Source: JANXQG01 sp963804375 (GTDB taxonomy: Bacteria > Planctomycetota > Planctomycetia > Pirellulales > Thermoguttaceae). Taken from it: DNA of 64,000 nucleotides. Position 1 is the first letter of the stretch. Each line of letters starts with the position of its first letter. Shown piece by piece: positions 28,137 through 37,432 of this stretch. A model generated the notes under the pieces. That model searched no databases, was not told where the DNA came from, and was given only the letters and a program-made list of their open reading frames with translations. The DNA is taken from contig CAWDQE010000016.1 in assembly GCA_963804375.1 (NCBI GenBank), positions 111,369 through 175,368 of the forward strand. The letters are read 5' to 3'. The translations under genes were made by a program, and so were the position numbers.

Positions 28137-28829
28137 ATAAGTATAACGCTCGTCGAGAGGTGGTTGGCCATATCAACCGCTAGAACCCGGTTCGACATAT
28201 TCGCCCACGCCGTGTTAGCCCCGACAACCGCGACGTAGCTCGTTTCCAAAGAGTTTCGCCAGCGATGGCTGGGGTCGGCCCGACAAGCGTAGATCATCGG
28301 GCATGGGGCCGCGACCTGAATATTGTTCAGTCCGTCCCACGCCTCGGCGAGGCTGTATTCCTCGTAAAGGGAATTCAGATCCAGTCGTGGCAGAATAAGC
28401 ACTCGCCAACTATGTGTCGGCTTGCCCTCTCTGTCCGTCACGCACGCCGGCGGGAAACAACCATTTTCTTGATGGTAGGCTCGAAGCGCGGCAGCGATCC
28501 TCTTCAATGATTCGGCGCATCCGTAACTACTTAAATGGTCCATAATTGCGGGGGGAAGAGGCACCAAGCACTCGCAGCAGCAAATCAAGCATAGAAACGC
28601 GGCAGTCGCCCAGCCGGCCACGCGAAGCGATTTGGCTCGTTGTAGATGGACGGCGAACCCGACAGCCAGCCCGAAAACCAGAATCCCCCATGTCCCGAAC
28701 ACCGCCAGCGACGACCCCAGCACCACGAACAGCAGGAGCAAGGTCCTGAGGCGGAACTGGAAGGGCGGAGGGGGCGGCGGTACGGCGGGTTGGGGTTCGG
28801 TCATATCATGTTGCCACTCTCTAGCTCCC

Positions 28830-31217
28830 TTATTGCTTTACGCCGGAGCCTTTTCCAAGATCGGTATGTCGAGGCGGCAAAACCGCACGGTGCTCAAGGA
28901 TGTCTTTCAATAGGCCCGGGTGATAATAATCGGCAAAACCTTGGTTCGGCAGGACAACCTTGGCGGGGTCGTGAGGATCGCGGAATCGGACGTACTTCTC
29001 CGGAGCGCCGTCGGAGCCGTCGTAGAACCCACCGGGCGTGAAGATCAGCCAGTCCTGGTTAGACTTGAAAGTGTGCAAAATTGCGGCCAGCGATCCCGAT
29101 TGGAAGTCCCATATCTTCACGGCGCAGTCGTCCGAAACGGTGACGAGCAGTCGGTCGCCGGAAAGCAAAGTGACCGAGTTCACGTAGGAATCAACAGGGA
29201 AAGTCCGAAGAAGTCTGCGGGTCTTCCAATCCCAAGCCGTCACCCTTCGGTCGATCGAATCGGCGGCGGAGCTAATGCGCCCCTCCTTGTCGGTCTGGAA
29301 CGAAGTACCGGCTATGAGCACCGTCCCGTCCTTGCTGAATTGCAACGACGTGACGCGGCCTCCGCCAAGCGCGAGAGGAAGAAGTTGTCGCCCCTCGTCG
29401 AGTGACCAGAGCAGCACGTGGCCGGTCGCCGTTCCGGCGGCGATGGTCTTTCCATCAGGGCTGAAAATCAGCGAAATCAACTGGTGCGTCCCGCCGTCCA
29501 AGCGGCGCAACTCTCGCCCGTGATCCACGTCGTGAAGAATGACCATGTTGTCGTTGGCCGCGGCGAGTACGCGGCCGCGCGGGCTCCAAGCTATGGCATG
29601 GACCTCGGAGTCCCCGAAGCCATGCACGGCGGGAGCTTCCCGATGCTTCACGACGTTCTCGCACTTACCGAAGAGTTCGCCTGTGCTCGCGTTCCGAACG
29701 TCAACCGTAGTGCCCATCGGCGGACGGCCCGCGATTAGACTACCGTCGGCGCTAAAGGTCACGCCGTAGAGCACCCCGCCAAGTCTCCAGATTCTGAACA
29801 GTCGTCGTCTTGTTGCGGCATCCCAGACGATCAACGCTTCCTGCTTTCCAATGGCAAAGAACTTTCCGTCGCACGACCATGTTACAGAACCTACAAATCC
29901 ATCCAGATTTTCGCCGAAGGCGTGATAGGGGCAGGGGTTGGCGGAGTCGAGCATTATGGGAGCCAAAAGGTGGTCTGTTGCGAGCAGCAGCTTCTTTCCG
30001 TCGGGGCTGGCGGCAACTGATGATACGAAACTCAAAGCTTGTGCGCGAAGTACCCGCAGGCTGCGCCAATCGGCCAAATTGATGATCCGGATTTCTTCAG
30101 CAGAGTCGTCGGCGATATGGACCCCGACCGCTAGTCGTCGCCCATCATCGCTGAGCGCGACCGAGGTGATCCCATTCGGCACGGGCTGAGGGAAGCATAC
30201 CATCACAGACGGTGGGGTGATATTGAGTCGCTTGAAAACATCGATGCTCTTATGCGTATCCACATCCCAAAAATGCCCGTCCGCAATCAATCGCTTGGCC
30301 CCCCAGTGGACGCCTAACGAATCTTCAGGCCAGACGGGGTCAAACGTATCAACACGCCGGCCGACATCGAACTCTCCTGCCCGGTGGTAATTATGGGCGT
30401 CCCAGAGGACGACCCGAGGCGGACGAACGGGCGGGACATCCGCCACGACGGCGAAGAAACCAAAGCCTGCCCCGGCGCGCGGTTCCGGTGGACATTCCGC
30501 CCATCTGGCGGCAGCGACCTTTCCGTCGGGACTGACTGCGATCGCGGAAATCGAGCCGCGGCGACTTTCCGGGAAGGTGATCTTCTCCGAGTGCATCGGC
30601 TCTCCGCTTTGCGAATCCCAAACGGTGACGGAGCCTTCGTCGGCCCCGCTCCAAATGAACTTTCCGTCGGGACTGAACGCGACACAGCCGATTTTGATGC
30701 CCCGCTTGGACAATCGCCGTAAGAGGGCTCCGCTCTTCGTGTCCCAGACGTGAAGTTGGCCCTCACGGCAAGTCACGATGCGGCTCCCATCCGGGGTAAT
30801 CGCCGCGGACGATGCACCGTGCGGCGGAGCGAAGATTGACTGGATGCATCGTCCGGTTGCCACATCCCAGACAGCCACGCGCCCCGCGTAATCGAGGCAG
30901 AAAAGTTCGTGGCCGCCTCGCGCAAAGGCTATGACGCGAAGATCAACCCCATGGCCGGCGATTCTGCGAAATATGGCTCCGCTAGGGATGTCCCATAAGA
31001 CGATTGTTCCATCCATCTCGCCGCAGGCCAGACGCTGACCGTTGGGGCTGAAGGAGGGGCGGCAACTTCCTGCTCTCGTGCTCCCCTGAACCACAATCTC
31101 GCCGCCGCCCGCAGTCCCAAATCCCACGCACGCGATTTGGACGAACAGGAAGAGCGGGACCGCTACCACCACCGAGAGGCTTCGCCTGACTATTGCCAAG
31201 GTCCAACGTGAAGACAT
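28830..31217 (-). CDS. Secreted WD40-repeat protein
   Basis: The product has about 795 residues: an N-terminal hydrophobic segment (SLSVVVAVPLFLFVQIACVG) acting as a signal peptide or anchor, then at least ten WD40 repeats (for example SFSPNGQRLACGEMDGTIVLWD, cut here as SPNGQRLACGEMDGTIVLW, and VAFSPDGKFIWSGADEG). Near the C-terminus it has DWLIFTPGGFYDGSDGAPE, a block common in planctomycete WD40 proteins fused to caspase or kinase modules, but no such catalytic domain is present here. I chose ATG 31217 because GGAGG lies seven bases upstream; the ATG at 31223 would touch it. It probably serves as a protein-binding scaffold. Confidence 0.85.
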   Translation of the reverse strand: MSSRWTLAIVRRSLSVVVAVPLFLFVQIACVGFGTAGGGEIVVQGSTRAGSCRPSFSPNGQRLACGEMDGTIVLWDIPSGAIFRRIAGHGVDLRVIAFARGGHELFCLDYAGRVAVWDVATGRCIQSIFAPPHGASSAAITPDGSRIVTCREGQLHVWDTKSGALLRRLSKRGIKIGCVAFSPDGKFIWSGADEGSVTVWDSQSGEPMHSEKITFPESRRGSISAIAVSPDGKVAAARWAECPPEPRAGAGFGFFAVVADVPPVRPPRVVLWDAHNYHRAGEFDVGRRVDTFDPVWPEDSLGVHWGAKRLIADGHFWDVDTHKSIDVFKRLNITPPSVMVCFPQPVPNGITSVALSDDGRRLAVGVHIADDSAEEIRIINLADWRSLRVLRAQALSFVSSVAASPDGKKLLLATDHLLAPIMLDSANPCPYHAFGENLDGFVGSVTWSCDGKFFAIGKQEALIVWDAATRRRLFRIWRLGGVLYGVTFSADGSLIAGRPPMGTTVDVRNASTGELFGKCENVVKHREAPAVHGFGDSEVHAIAWSPRGRVLAAANDNMVILHDVDHGRELRRLDGGTHQLISLIFSPDGKTIAAGTATGHVLLWSLDEGRQLLPLALGGGRVTSLQFSKDGTVLIAGTSFQTDKEGRISSAADSIDRRVTAWDWKTRRLLRTFPVDSYVNSVTLLSGDRLLVTVSDDCAVKIWDFQSGSLAAILHTFKSNQDWLIFTPGGFYDGSDGAPEKYVRFRDPHDPAKVVLPNQGFADYYHPGLLKDILEHRAVLPPRHTDLGKGSGVKQ

Positions 31218-31402
31218 CCTCATACCTCCATCGCCGTTGCCGGTTGCTTCGCATCCAGGCATGCCATTTCCGTGCCAACCCCCGTCGGTTAAGCGGAAAC
31301 CGCATCAACGCCGCCCCACCGCGGAGCGCCCAGCGTCGAGCCTCGATTCATTCTACTACGCCACGGGGGCCTGTACTACGGTCAAGGCGTCCGCGAAGCG
31401 GC

Positions 31403-31912
31403 TCAGCGGGCGGGCGATGTTGGATCTGGCGGACTGGGCTCTTGATTCTTTCGCGGGTCAAACGTGAACTCGTCCCGGAGCACCAATGCGGGATCGACCT
31501 TCAGTTCCTTCCTCTTCGCAACGAATTGTGACTCATCAAGTGGTCCGAACTGCTTCGAATGGTTTACGTCCACAATCCAGTAGTTGAACTTGCCGGGAAT
31601 CGGGGCTCCCCGAGCATCGTTTTCAAAGCGCGGCTGCAATTGCTGTTGCTTTGCGAGGATAAAATTCGAGTCGTAGGCGAGCTGTTCGACGGTTGGTGGT
31701 ATTCCAGCTCCCGAAGGTCCGTTTATTAGAATGTCGACGCCCGAAGTGTGATGAAGGACATATCCTCCCGTCAGATTCGCTGAAAAATCATGCACACCAG
31801 GACCAAACCCCCAATCACAGAAGAAACTGGCGAGCAAGCAATGCAGCCCATATAGGATCAGCAGGATGACCGAAACGGTGACCGCAACTGCGATTGCCCA
31901 TGTCTTAGCCAT
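31403..31912 (-). CDS. DUF3997-like membrane protein
   Basis: A 169-residue protein starting MAKTWAIAVAVTVSVILLIL, with one transmembrane segment (residues 5-28). The external part contains LTGGYVLHHTSGVDILI, VEQLAYDSNFILAKQQQL, YWIVDVNHSKQFGPLDE and FVAKRKELKVDP, matching the pattern of DUF3997 proteins; function unknown. The longer in-frame start at 32032 would add an implausible basic region. The upstream DNA (31964-31992) is a 29-base exact copy of the leader before the WD40 gene. Confidence 0.6.
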   Translation of the reverse strand: MAKTWAIAVAVTVSVILLILYGLHCLLASFFCDWGFGPGVHDFSANLTGGYVLHHTSGVDILINGPSGAGIPPTVEQLAYDSNFILAKQQQLQPRFENDARGAPIPGKFNYWIVDVNHSKQFGPLDESQFVAKRKELKVDPALVLRDEFTFDPRKNQEPSPPDPTSPAR

Positions 31913-32237
31913 GGTACGTCTCCTTCGATTCAAGTCGCCACTCCTAACGGGAGCCGCAGCCGTCGCCGCCCCACCGCGGAGCGCCCAGCGTCTCGCCTCT
32001 ATTCTACTGCGCCGCGACATCCTGCACCACAAGGGGCCCGTTCCGGCAATTCCAGCACCCAGGGCCTCCTCGGCAACCTTCGTGCGGCGGGCAATGGCGA
32101 TCGGAACGCGGGCGTGCCGGGGCTGCTCTGGTGGCTCGTTGCCTTGGTCCTTCGGTGGCGGTTTCAGTCCTCGATTCGCTCTCTGCCGGTCTTGATCGTC
32201 CCTCGCCGGTCGTTGGCCGTTACCTGGCTGCTTGCCA
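31913..32237 (+). pseudogene. LRR gene fragment on + inside a 325-base gap
   Basis: Around 32110-32235 the + strand translates to GLLWWLVALVLRWRFQSSIR and SLPVLIVP, matching the MLLWWLVALVFRWRIQFGIQ segment of the LRR gene at 35811. There is no start and the frame soon ends. The rest of the gap is the leader of the preceding minus-strand gene, including the shared 29-base block. Confidence 0.5.
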
Positions 32238-34124
32238 TCAGCGTTTCACCAAACCCGGAAGCAAGGCCGCCGTCGGTGCGCGGGGCATGTTGTCGTGAAC
32301 CAGGATGCCGCGGTCCCCGACAAAATAGCTGTTGAAGTCCGCCACGATCAGATTGTACGACTTGCCGGCAGGAGATGGATCGGGATCGATCTTCTCGATG
32401 CTCTCAATCAACACGCTGCCGGAAGGCGTGTGGACGCGATTGCCGGTTTCCAGTTGTTTGGTCATGCGCCAACCCTGGCCGAGCACCCAGAACGGATGAC
32501 TTGTCGTTGCAACGATCGACTCGCCGCCCAGACGCACTCGCATCCGCGGTCCCCGCTGGCGAACAGTCGTTGCCAGCACCGGCTTGTAGGCCAGTTCGCC
32601 GCTCTCGACTTCCTGGGCCAGCACGCAATCGCCAATCTTGATCTTCTCGATCGGCCGCCGGCCTGTCAGCGTCCAGACCTTCGTACCCGGGGCGAAGCAG
32701 GAATAAAAAACGACCCGAACGTATTCTTGCGAAGTTTGATAATCATACACTGGTTTGGGCTGCCCGTTTGTGCCGTCAATCGTATGCATCTCAGTGTAGT
32801 CTTGCCACCACCACTTCCACCATTCCATTGGGTCGTCTCCCAGGTCAAGGCCCGTGAGGGGACGGAGCGCGGCGACGATGCGGAGGTTGCACTCATGAAT
32901 CGCCGCGTTGGTTCGCTCGACTGAACGACTGAAATCCGCGGCGAATCCGTAAAGATCGTACTCAGTGACGGCTTTTGCCCTAGTAGTCCCCGCAACCCCC
33001 GCTACAAGGCCCTTGAGCCCCACCGCCCTAATCGTGTCCTCGGCCCGGACGACAGTTCCGTCGACGTACTCGACCATGGGCGTTACGACCAAGTTGTACG
33101 AAAAAGAAAGATCGGCCAGGGCACCTTCTTGGTACAGAGAGCAAGACAGCGCCCACGAGCCGCCGCCGTTCATTACATTTAGATTGCCAGTGGCCTCGAT
33201 GGGCGATTGCAGGCCCGAAAGCAGCAACGGAGCGTAGTGATCCAGTGGATGCCGCTTCAGCCCTTCAACCGCCGCGCTCCGAACATTGTTGAATTCCGGG
33301 AAGACTGCACCGCGAGCCAGCGCCTCGGCCCCCGCCGGATACGGGTTGTTGGCCAGCGCAAGCGTAATCGCCAGGGTCATGCGATGATAGTCTTGTTTTT
33401 TGCCCTTGCTGCCGACGTGCAGCCACAACGATCGCTCCAGCCCGAGTATCTCGCACGGGTCGGAGACTTTGGCAAGCCTTTCCCAGATTTCCCGGGGCAT
33501 TACGGCGCCACGGCTCTCAATCGCGGTTAGCCATTGCGTGACCAGCGGACGCCAGCGGTCTGCCGCCAGCGATACTCGATGCAGTCGTGCCTTGAACTGG
33601 TCGATTTGTCTCGGCGTCAACATCATCCCGCCGTACCACCGCAGACCGAGGGCTGTTGTCGCCTCGGCATTATCCGGCTGGAACTGCAAGGTCAGCATCC
33701 AATGCACCCGCGCCTGCTCGTCGAGTTGATTTCTCCGGCACCAGCGGGCCAGGGCCACCTGGTCATCGACATTCATCCCCGCCGCATCGCGCCGCCGCGC
33801 ATATTCCGCCAACCGCTTGTCGAGCCGGGCTGCTTGCTCGGCCTGGGACACGGTTTGCCACTTGCCCCGCACTCGGACCTCGCCAAGCTGCCAGTGGGCA
33901 GCAGTGTCCTTGGGCGATTCTTCGATGGCTCGCTGCAAGAGCGCCGCGCGCTGCGAGTTGTCGCCGCTGATTTCCTTTTCCAGCGCCGCCTGGACCAGGC
34001 CGCCAGTTGGATGGGACAAGGCCACATTTTGGCTAGGCTCCGCGCTCCAGCCGCGGCTTGCCAATAAGATCGCGATGGCCAGCGGCGCCGAAGCCCGCCG
34101 GGCCGTAGAGAGCAGACTCAACAT
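32238..34124 (-). CDS. Secreted TPR/HEAT-type protein with C-terminal Hint (intein-like) domain
   Basis: A 628-residue protein with a signal peptide (LAIAILLASRGWSAE), a helical N-terminal half with TPR-like segments (ALLQRAIEESPKDTAAHWQL), and from residue 476 a Hint domain: Cys in FYSCFAPGTKVWT, PIEKIKIGDCVLAQ, the TSHPFWV block, and the closing NSYFVGDRGILVHDN. Hint domains self-cleave; the retained Cys, His and His-Asp-Asn suggest activity. Only about 16 residues follow, so there is no toxin or splicing partner, and cleavage would release the N-terminal part or attach it to a lipid or nucleophile (inference). The next upstream gene on the same strand is 107 bases away. Confidence 0.8.
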   Translation of the reverse strand: MLSLLSTARRASAPLAIAILLASRGWSAEPSQNVALSHPTGGLVQAALEKEISGDNSQRAALLQRAIEESPKDTAAHWQLGEVRVRGKWQTVSQAEQAARLDKRLAEYARRRDAAGMNVDDQVALARWCRRNQLDEQARVHWMLTLQFQPDNAEATTALGLRWYGGMMLTPRQIDQFKARLHRVSLAADRWRPLVTQWLTAIESRGAVMPREIWERLAKVSDPCEILGLERSLWLHVGSKGKKQDYHRMTLAITLALANNPYPAGAEALARGAVFPEFNNVRSAAVEGLKRHPLDHYAPLLLSGLQSPIEATGNLNVMNGGGSWALSCSLYQEGALADLSFSYNLVVTPMVEYVDGTVVRAEDTIRAVGLKGLVAGVAGTTRAKAVTEYDLYGFAADFSRSVERTNAAIHECNLRIVAALRPLTGLDLGDDPMEWWKWWWQDYTEMHTIDGTNGQPKPVYDYQTSQEYVRVVFYSCFAPGTKVWTLTGRRPIEKIKIGDCVLAQEVESGELAYKPVLATTVRQRGPRMRVRLGGESIVATTSHPFWVLGQGWRMTKQLETGNRVHTPSGSVLIESIEKIDPDPSPAGKSYNLIVADFNSYFVGDRGILVHDNMPRAPTAALLPGLVKR

Positions 34125-34230
34125 GGTTTTCTCCTCTTTCCGTATGCCTCGATTAAAGTATAAGGGCGTTGAATCCGTTTGTCACGGCGCGTTCGTCCCG
34201 GAAATTCGTTGCTGGTCGGGGGCAGGTTGC

Positions 34231-35493
34231 TCAATCACGCTTGGCGGCGGCTTTTTTCTTCCCCAACTTCATCACGTACGCCCGCCACTGCCGGTCAAGT
34301 TCCTTCTCGTTCCAGCCGTAGACCTTCTCGATCGCCGCGAGGTCCGAGTCGCTATCCTTGAGCGACAGCAAAAGCTTGCCGAACTTGGCGGGCTGCTCGT
34401 TCAATAGGCCGACCAGCGCCCACCTTTCCGCGTAAACGGGCTGTGACATTGTAGCCGCATCGATTTTCAGCAAGTCGGCCGACGGCGTCGCCTGGCGTGT
34501 TGCGATGCGTTGTTTAACAAGCAGGCCCCAGTCCTCAGGGGGGCCGGTAAAGCTCGCGAGTTCTCTCCCATAGACCATTTGGCTGCCCATCATGGAGGGA
34601 AACCCGCACACGGCGGTTTCCGCGCAATTGCCGAATGCGATTTGCAGTGGGGTGTCCAAGCGCGTGGCCAGTTGTCCCACGCACTGAAATCCCGCACTGA
34701 AGGCGACGTTGTGATGTACCCACACGGGATGCACCTCTGCCAGGCAGATCACGGAGAAAGCGGCCTCGTGGTATGTCGGTCGCGTGCGGATCGCCTGGCG
34801 GAATTGCGCGTAGAGCCCCGGATTGTCTTTCACGCCGTACTGCTGTCCGAACAACTCCAGCATCGCTCGCCACCAGGCATCGAACTCCGCGCGGTCCTTC
34901 AGCAGCAGGACGTGGGCCGAACGATTGTCCAAGCCGGAGCGGATCGGCTCCGCGCACTTCGTGTGGAAGAACTTCTCCGCTTTTTGCAGGTCCGGGAGGT
35001 ACGTCTTCTGGACATCTTTGGCCGCCCAGAGCGTTATATGCCGCGACGCGACCGGTTGAATCGCAGCGCCGCTCCTGGCGACCACCCGCCGCATCGCGTC
35101 CAGAGTGGCGTCGCGCTTCGCCTCGTCGGACGGAAGCCATTTTCCGGGCACCAGCGGATCGGGCGAAGCGTCCTTGAGCGCTCCGACCTGGGCGACGCTG
35201 AAGCCGAGGCCGCGAAGCTCGCGGGCGATGTCCGCGGTGACCTCGAATGCCCGTCCCTGCTCGGCCACCATGTCGGTGATTTGTTGCGGAGGGATACGCT
35301 TGCCGCGCAATTGCCGGATATCCTCCAGCGCAAGCCGCGTGTCCTCCCCGCCGGGCTCCGCCGCTTGGGCATCGCGCGCGGGTTTGGCTGGTTTCAGTTG
35401 AGGCTGGCCGTTGTCTTCTCCACGAACCAGCGCTACCCATACTGCCGCGAAAGCGATGCAGACGGGCAATAGAGTGGCAACATTGCGTCGCAT
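34231..35493 (-). CDS. Secreted protein of unknown function
   Basis: A 420-residue protein with a signal peptide (MRRNVATLLPVCIAFAAVWVA). A low-complexity linker follows, then a domain with WLPSDEAKRDATLDAMRRVV and HITLWAAKDVQKTYLPDLQK, resembling planctomycete proteins with degenerate zincin-like (DUF1570-type) folds. No HExxH is present; the corresponding region reads SAGFQCVGQLATRL, so it is probably non-catalytic. I chose ATG 35493; an earlier ATG at 35583 would precede the signal peptide with 30 polar residues. It is likely co-transcribed with the Hint-domain gene. Confidence 0.6.
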   Translation of the reverse strand: MRRNVATLLPVCIAFAAVWVALVRGEDNGQPQLKPAKPARDAQAAEPGGEDTRLALEDIRQLRGKRIPPQQITDMVAEQGRAFEVTADIARELRGLGFSVAQVGALKDASPDPLVPGKWLPSDEAKRDATLDAMRRVVARSGAAIQPVASRHITLWAAKDVQKTYLPDLQKAEKFFHTKCAEPIRSGLDNRSAHVLLLKDRAEFDAWWRAMLELFGQQYGVKDNPGLYAQFRQAIRTRPTYHEAAFSVICLAEVHPVWVHHNVAFSAGFQCVGQLATRLDTPLQIAFGNCAETAVCGFPSMMGSQMVYGRELASFTGPPEDWGLLVKQRIATRQATPSADLLKIDAATMSQPVYAERWALVGLLNEQPAKFGKLLLSLKDSDSDLAAIEKVYGWNEKELDRQWRAYVMKLGKKKAAAKRD

Positions 35494-35810
35494 AAAGCAC
35501 CTCCTCGTTCCGGTTGTTCCTGGCCCGTTCGAAGCGAGCTTCACAACGCTATTCTCCCGCAACCGGGGGTGCTTGTCAAACACGTGACAACTTCTTCGTC
35601 GGCACGGCTAATACCGACGGGCTTACCGGCACCACCTGTCCGATGCATTCGTGCGAATCTGCGGGATTCACGCCGGCTGAACCCCGACAAAATGTCCGGG
35701 ATCGAGGATCGGCAGGAGGCCGAAAATGCCCAATTTGGGGGTCGGCCGTGCGTCTTCCACTGCAAGCGGTTGGCAGTCATCTTCGGGGGGTGGCGCGGTA
35801 TACTGGCGGC

Positions 35811-36591
35811 ATGGACACGCCTGGGAAACGTCGCCGCTTCTTCCCCACGCCCGCCTGGCTGGTGCTGGGATCGCTGGCGGCGACGGGCCTGCTGTTCCTG
35901 TCGGAGCGATGGCGGTGGTTCCCGTTCAACGAGCACAAGGGCTGGACCGTGCTGATCGCGGTGGCTGAGCGTGGGCGTCGTGCTGGCGGTGATGCTGCTG
36001 TGGTGGCTTGTCGCGCTGGTCTTTCGATGGCGGATCCAGTTTGGGATTCAGACGCTGTTGGTGATGACGCTGGCGGTGGCCCTGCCGTTCAGTTGGTTGG
36101 CGGTCGAGATTAAGAAGGCGAGGGAGCAGAAGGAGGCGGCGAACGAGATTGCAAAGCGCGGTGGGAGCGTGTTGTATGAATGGGAAGTCGATGCGCAATA
36201 CATCCCACTGCACGACGCACAAGCACCAGGACCAGGGTTGTTGCGTAGTCTGCTGGGCGACGATTTCTGTATGCGCGTAGTAGTCGTGTGGATTAGAGGG
36301 GATTCTGTCGAGAAAGACCCTGAATCTCTGCAACACGTCAAGGGACTGAACAGCCTCCACGCATTGCACATTTGGTCTCCCGAGGTCTCGGACGCGGGGC
36401 TGCTAAATCTTAAAGGACTGAACGAACTCCAAGACTTGGACCTATACAGCACGCATGTATCCGACGATGGGCTAAGGCAACTTATGAGACTGAACCAACT
36501 GCGACAGTTAAACCTAGTCAACACGAAAGTCAGTAAAGATGGCGTGAAGAAGCTCCAGCAGGCATTGCCGAATTGCCACATCATCCACTGA
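35811..36591 (+). CDS. LRR membrane protein on +, one frameshift
   Basis: The start MDTPGKRRRFFPTPAWLVLG at 35811 opens a frame with a first hydrophobic segment and FNEHKGWTVLIAVA. Around 35960-35967 one extra base breaks it; the neighbouring frame continues with VGVVLAVMLLWWLVALVFRW and then IQTLLVMTLAVALPFSWLAV, LRSLLGDDF and three to four repeats (LNELQDLDLYSTHVSDDGLR), ending QQALPNCHIIH. It is the only LRR gene here on + with a nearly complete structure; the repaired protein is about 260 residues. Confidence 0.7.
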
Positions 36592-36664
36592 AATGACCGA
36601 CCCCAAACCGTTGGGCCGCTGCGCAACACGTCGGGCTAGACGACCTTCGGCGATCCGCCGTTGA

Positions 36665-36986
36665 CAGCACCGATAGCAAGCACTTCACCGGCACTCACAC
36701 GAAAGGTCCAACCACGAAACCGCCCCGATCTCCCATTCGCACCGCCAGAGAACTTTACAATGGGCGGGTTCACCGCGGTTTTCATCGGCGTCTTGCTTGT
36801 CGGTGAAGATGGCGGCGAAAGACGGCTGTACGATCGCGTTTCGGACGGCAAACGAAGAACGCGGGCGAAACCGATTCCCGAAGCTCGGCGCGACACCATG
36901 CTGCACACAACGGCCATCCTACGGCTCCGAGCAGCGGACACGAACCGCAGCAGGAATCTTGCCGTGGGCAACAATTGGCACCGCGC
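36665..36986. repeat. Module-flanking repeat, copy B
   Basis: This is the element B counterpart of 14395-14715, starting at the same CAGCACCGATAGC and closely similar throughout. It lies between the LRR gene on the left and the 129-aa gene on the right. The sharp start of similarity in both copies, with unrelated flanks, marks a module boundary. No gene is convincing in it. Confidence 0.6.
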
Positions 36987-37376
36987 TCAAACAGCAACCG
37001 CTCGTGGCATGTAGAGCCGTAGGTCGAAGCCCAGCGAAGCAAGGTGGTCTATGAAGCTCTCCGTAGCGGCGTGCTCGGCCGGATCGTCGAGTTGGGCGTT
37101 GAGGTCGCGAAAGACGAGCATGCCCAGAGGAATACTGCTGGCCAGAAGTTGTAGCGCCCTGTCGAGGCGGGCGTCTGGGGCGAGGTTGTCCTTCACCCGC
37201 CAGGAGAAACGGTGGTAGGCGAAATCTTCGGCTTCGTCGAAAAGCTCGCCGCCGGACCAGTGTTGACTGGCACCCCAGATGGCCTTGATAATCATGCCGG
37301 TCGTGGGCTGCGGGTATCGTAGTAGGTTGGATATGTCTTCGATTTTGCGAAGGAATTGTTCCTGGATGGTGTTCAT
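36987..37376 (-). CDS. Conserved module protein, 129 aa, copy B
   Basis: A 129-residue homologue of the element A protein, with the same FSWRVKDNLAPDARLDRAL and LLASSIPLGMLVFRDL blocks; differences are scattered. It follows the polymerase gene by 56 bases, the same spacing as in element A. No family is recognised. The conserved size and position make it a core module component; a role in replication control or polymerase function is speculation. Confidence 0.65.
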   Translation of the reverse strand: MNTIQEQFLRKIEDISNLLRYPQPTTGMIIKAIWGASQHWSGGELFDEAEDFAYHRFSWRVKDNLAPDARLDRALQLLASSIPLGMLVFRDLNAQLDDPAEHAATESFIDHLASLGFDLRLYMPRAVAV

Positions 37377-37432
37377 TAGAGTTCGCCCTTGGGGGCTGAA
37401 GTAGTTGGCTGGCAGCGCGGTGCTGCCGATGG

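Larger units (their letters stand above)
26204..28804 (-). pseudogene. DUF1559 gene interrupted by an IS701-family element
   Basis: The 5' part (28804 to 28137) encodes a proline-rich start, three hydrophobic segments and DUF1559-type sequence (LKRIAAALRAYHQENGCFPP, SNRVLAVDMANHLSTSVIL). The 3' part (26625 to 26204) encodes the end, including VVHVVMADGSVRFL, the H-X-DG signature. Removing the insertion and one copy of the 4-base target joins the two in frame as TSVIL-IELHDSGITW, a block expected in this family. The intact gene would encode about 361 residues. DUF1559 proteins are abundant planctomycete pilin-like proteins of poorly known role. Confidence 0.9.
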
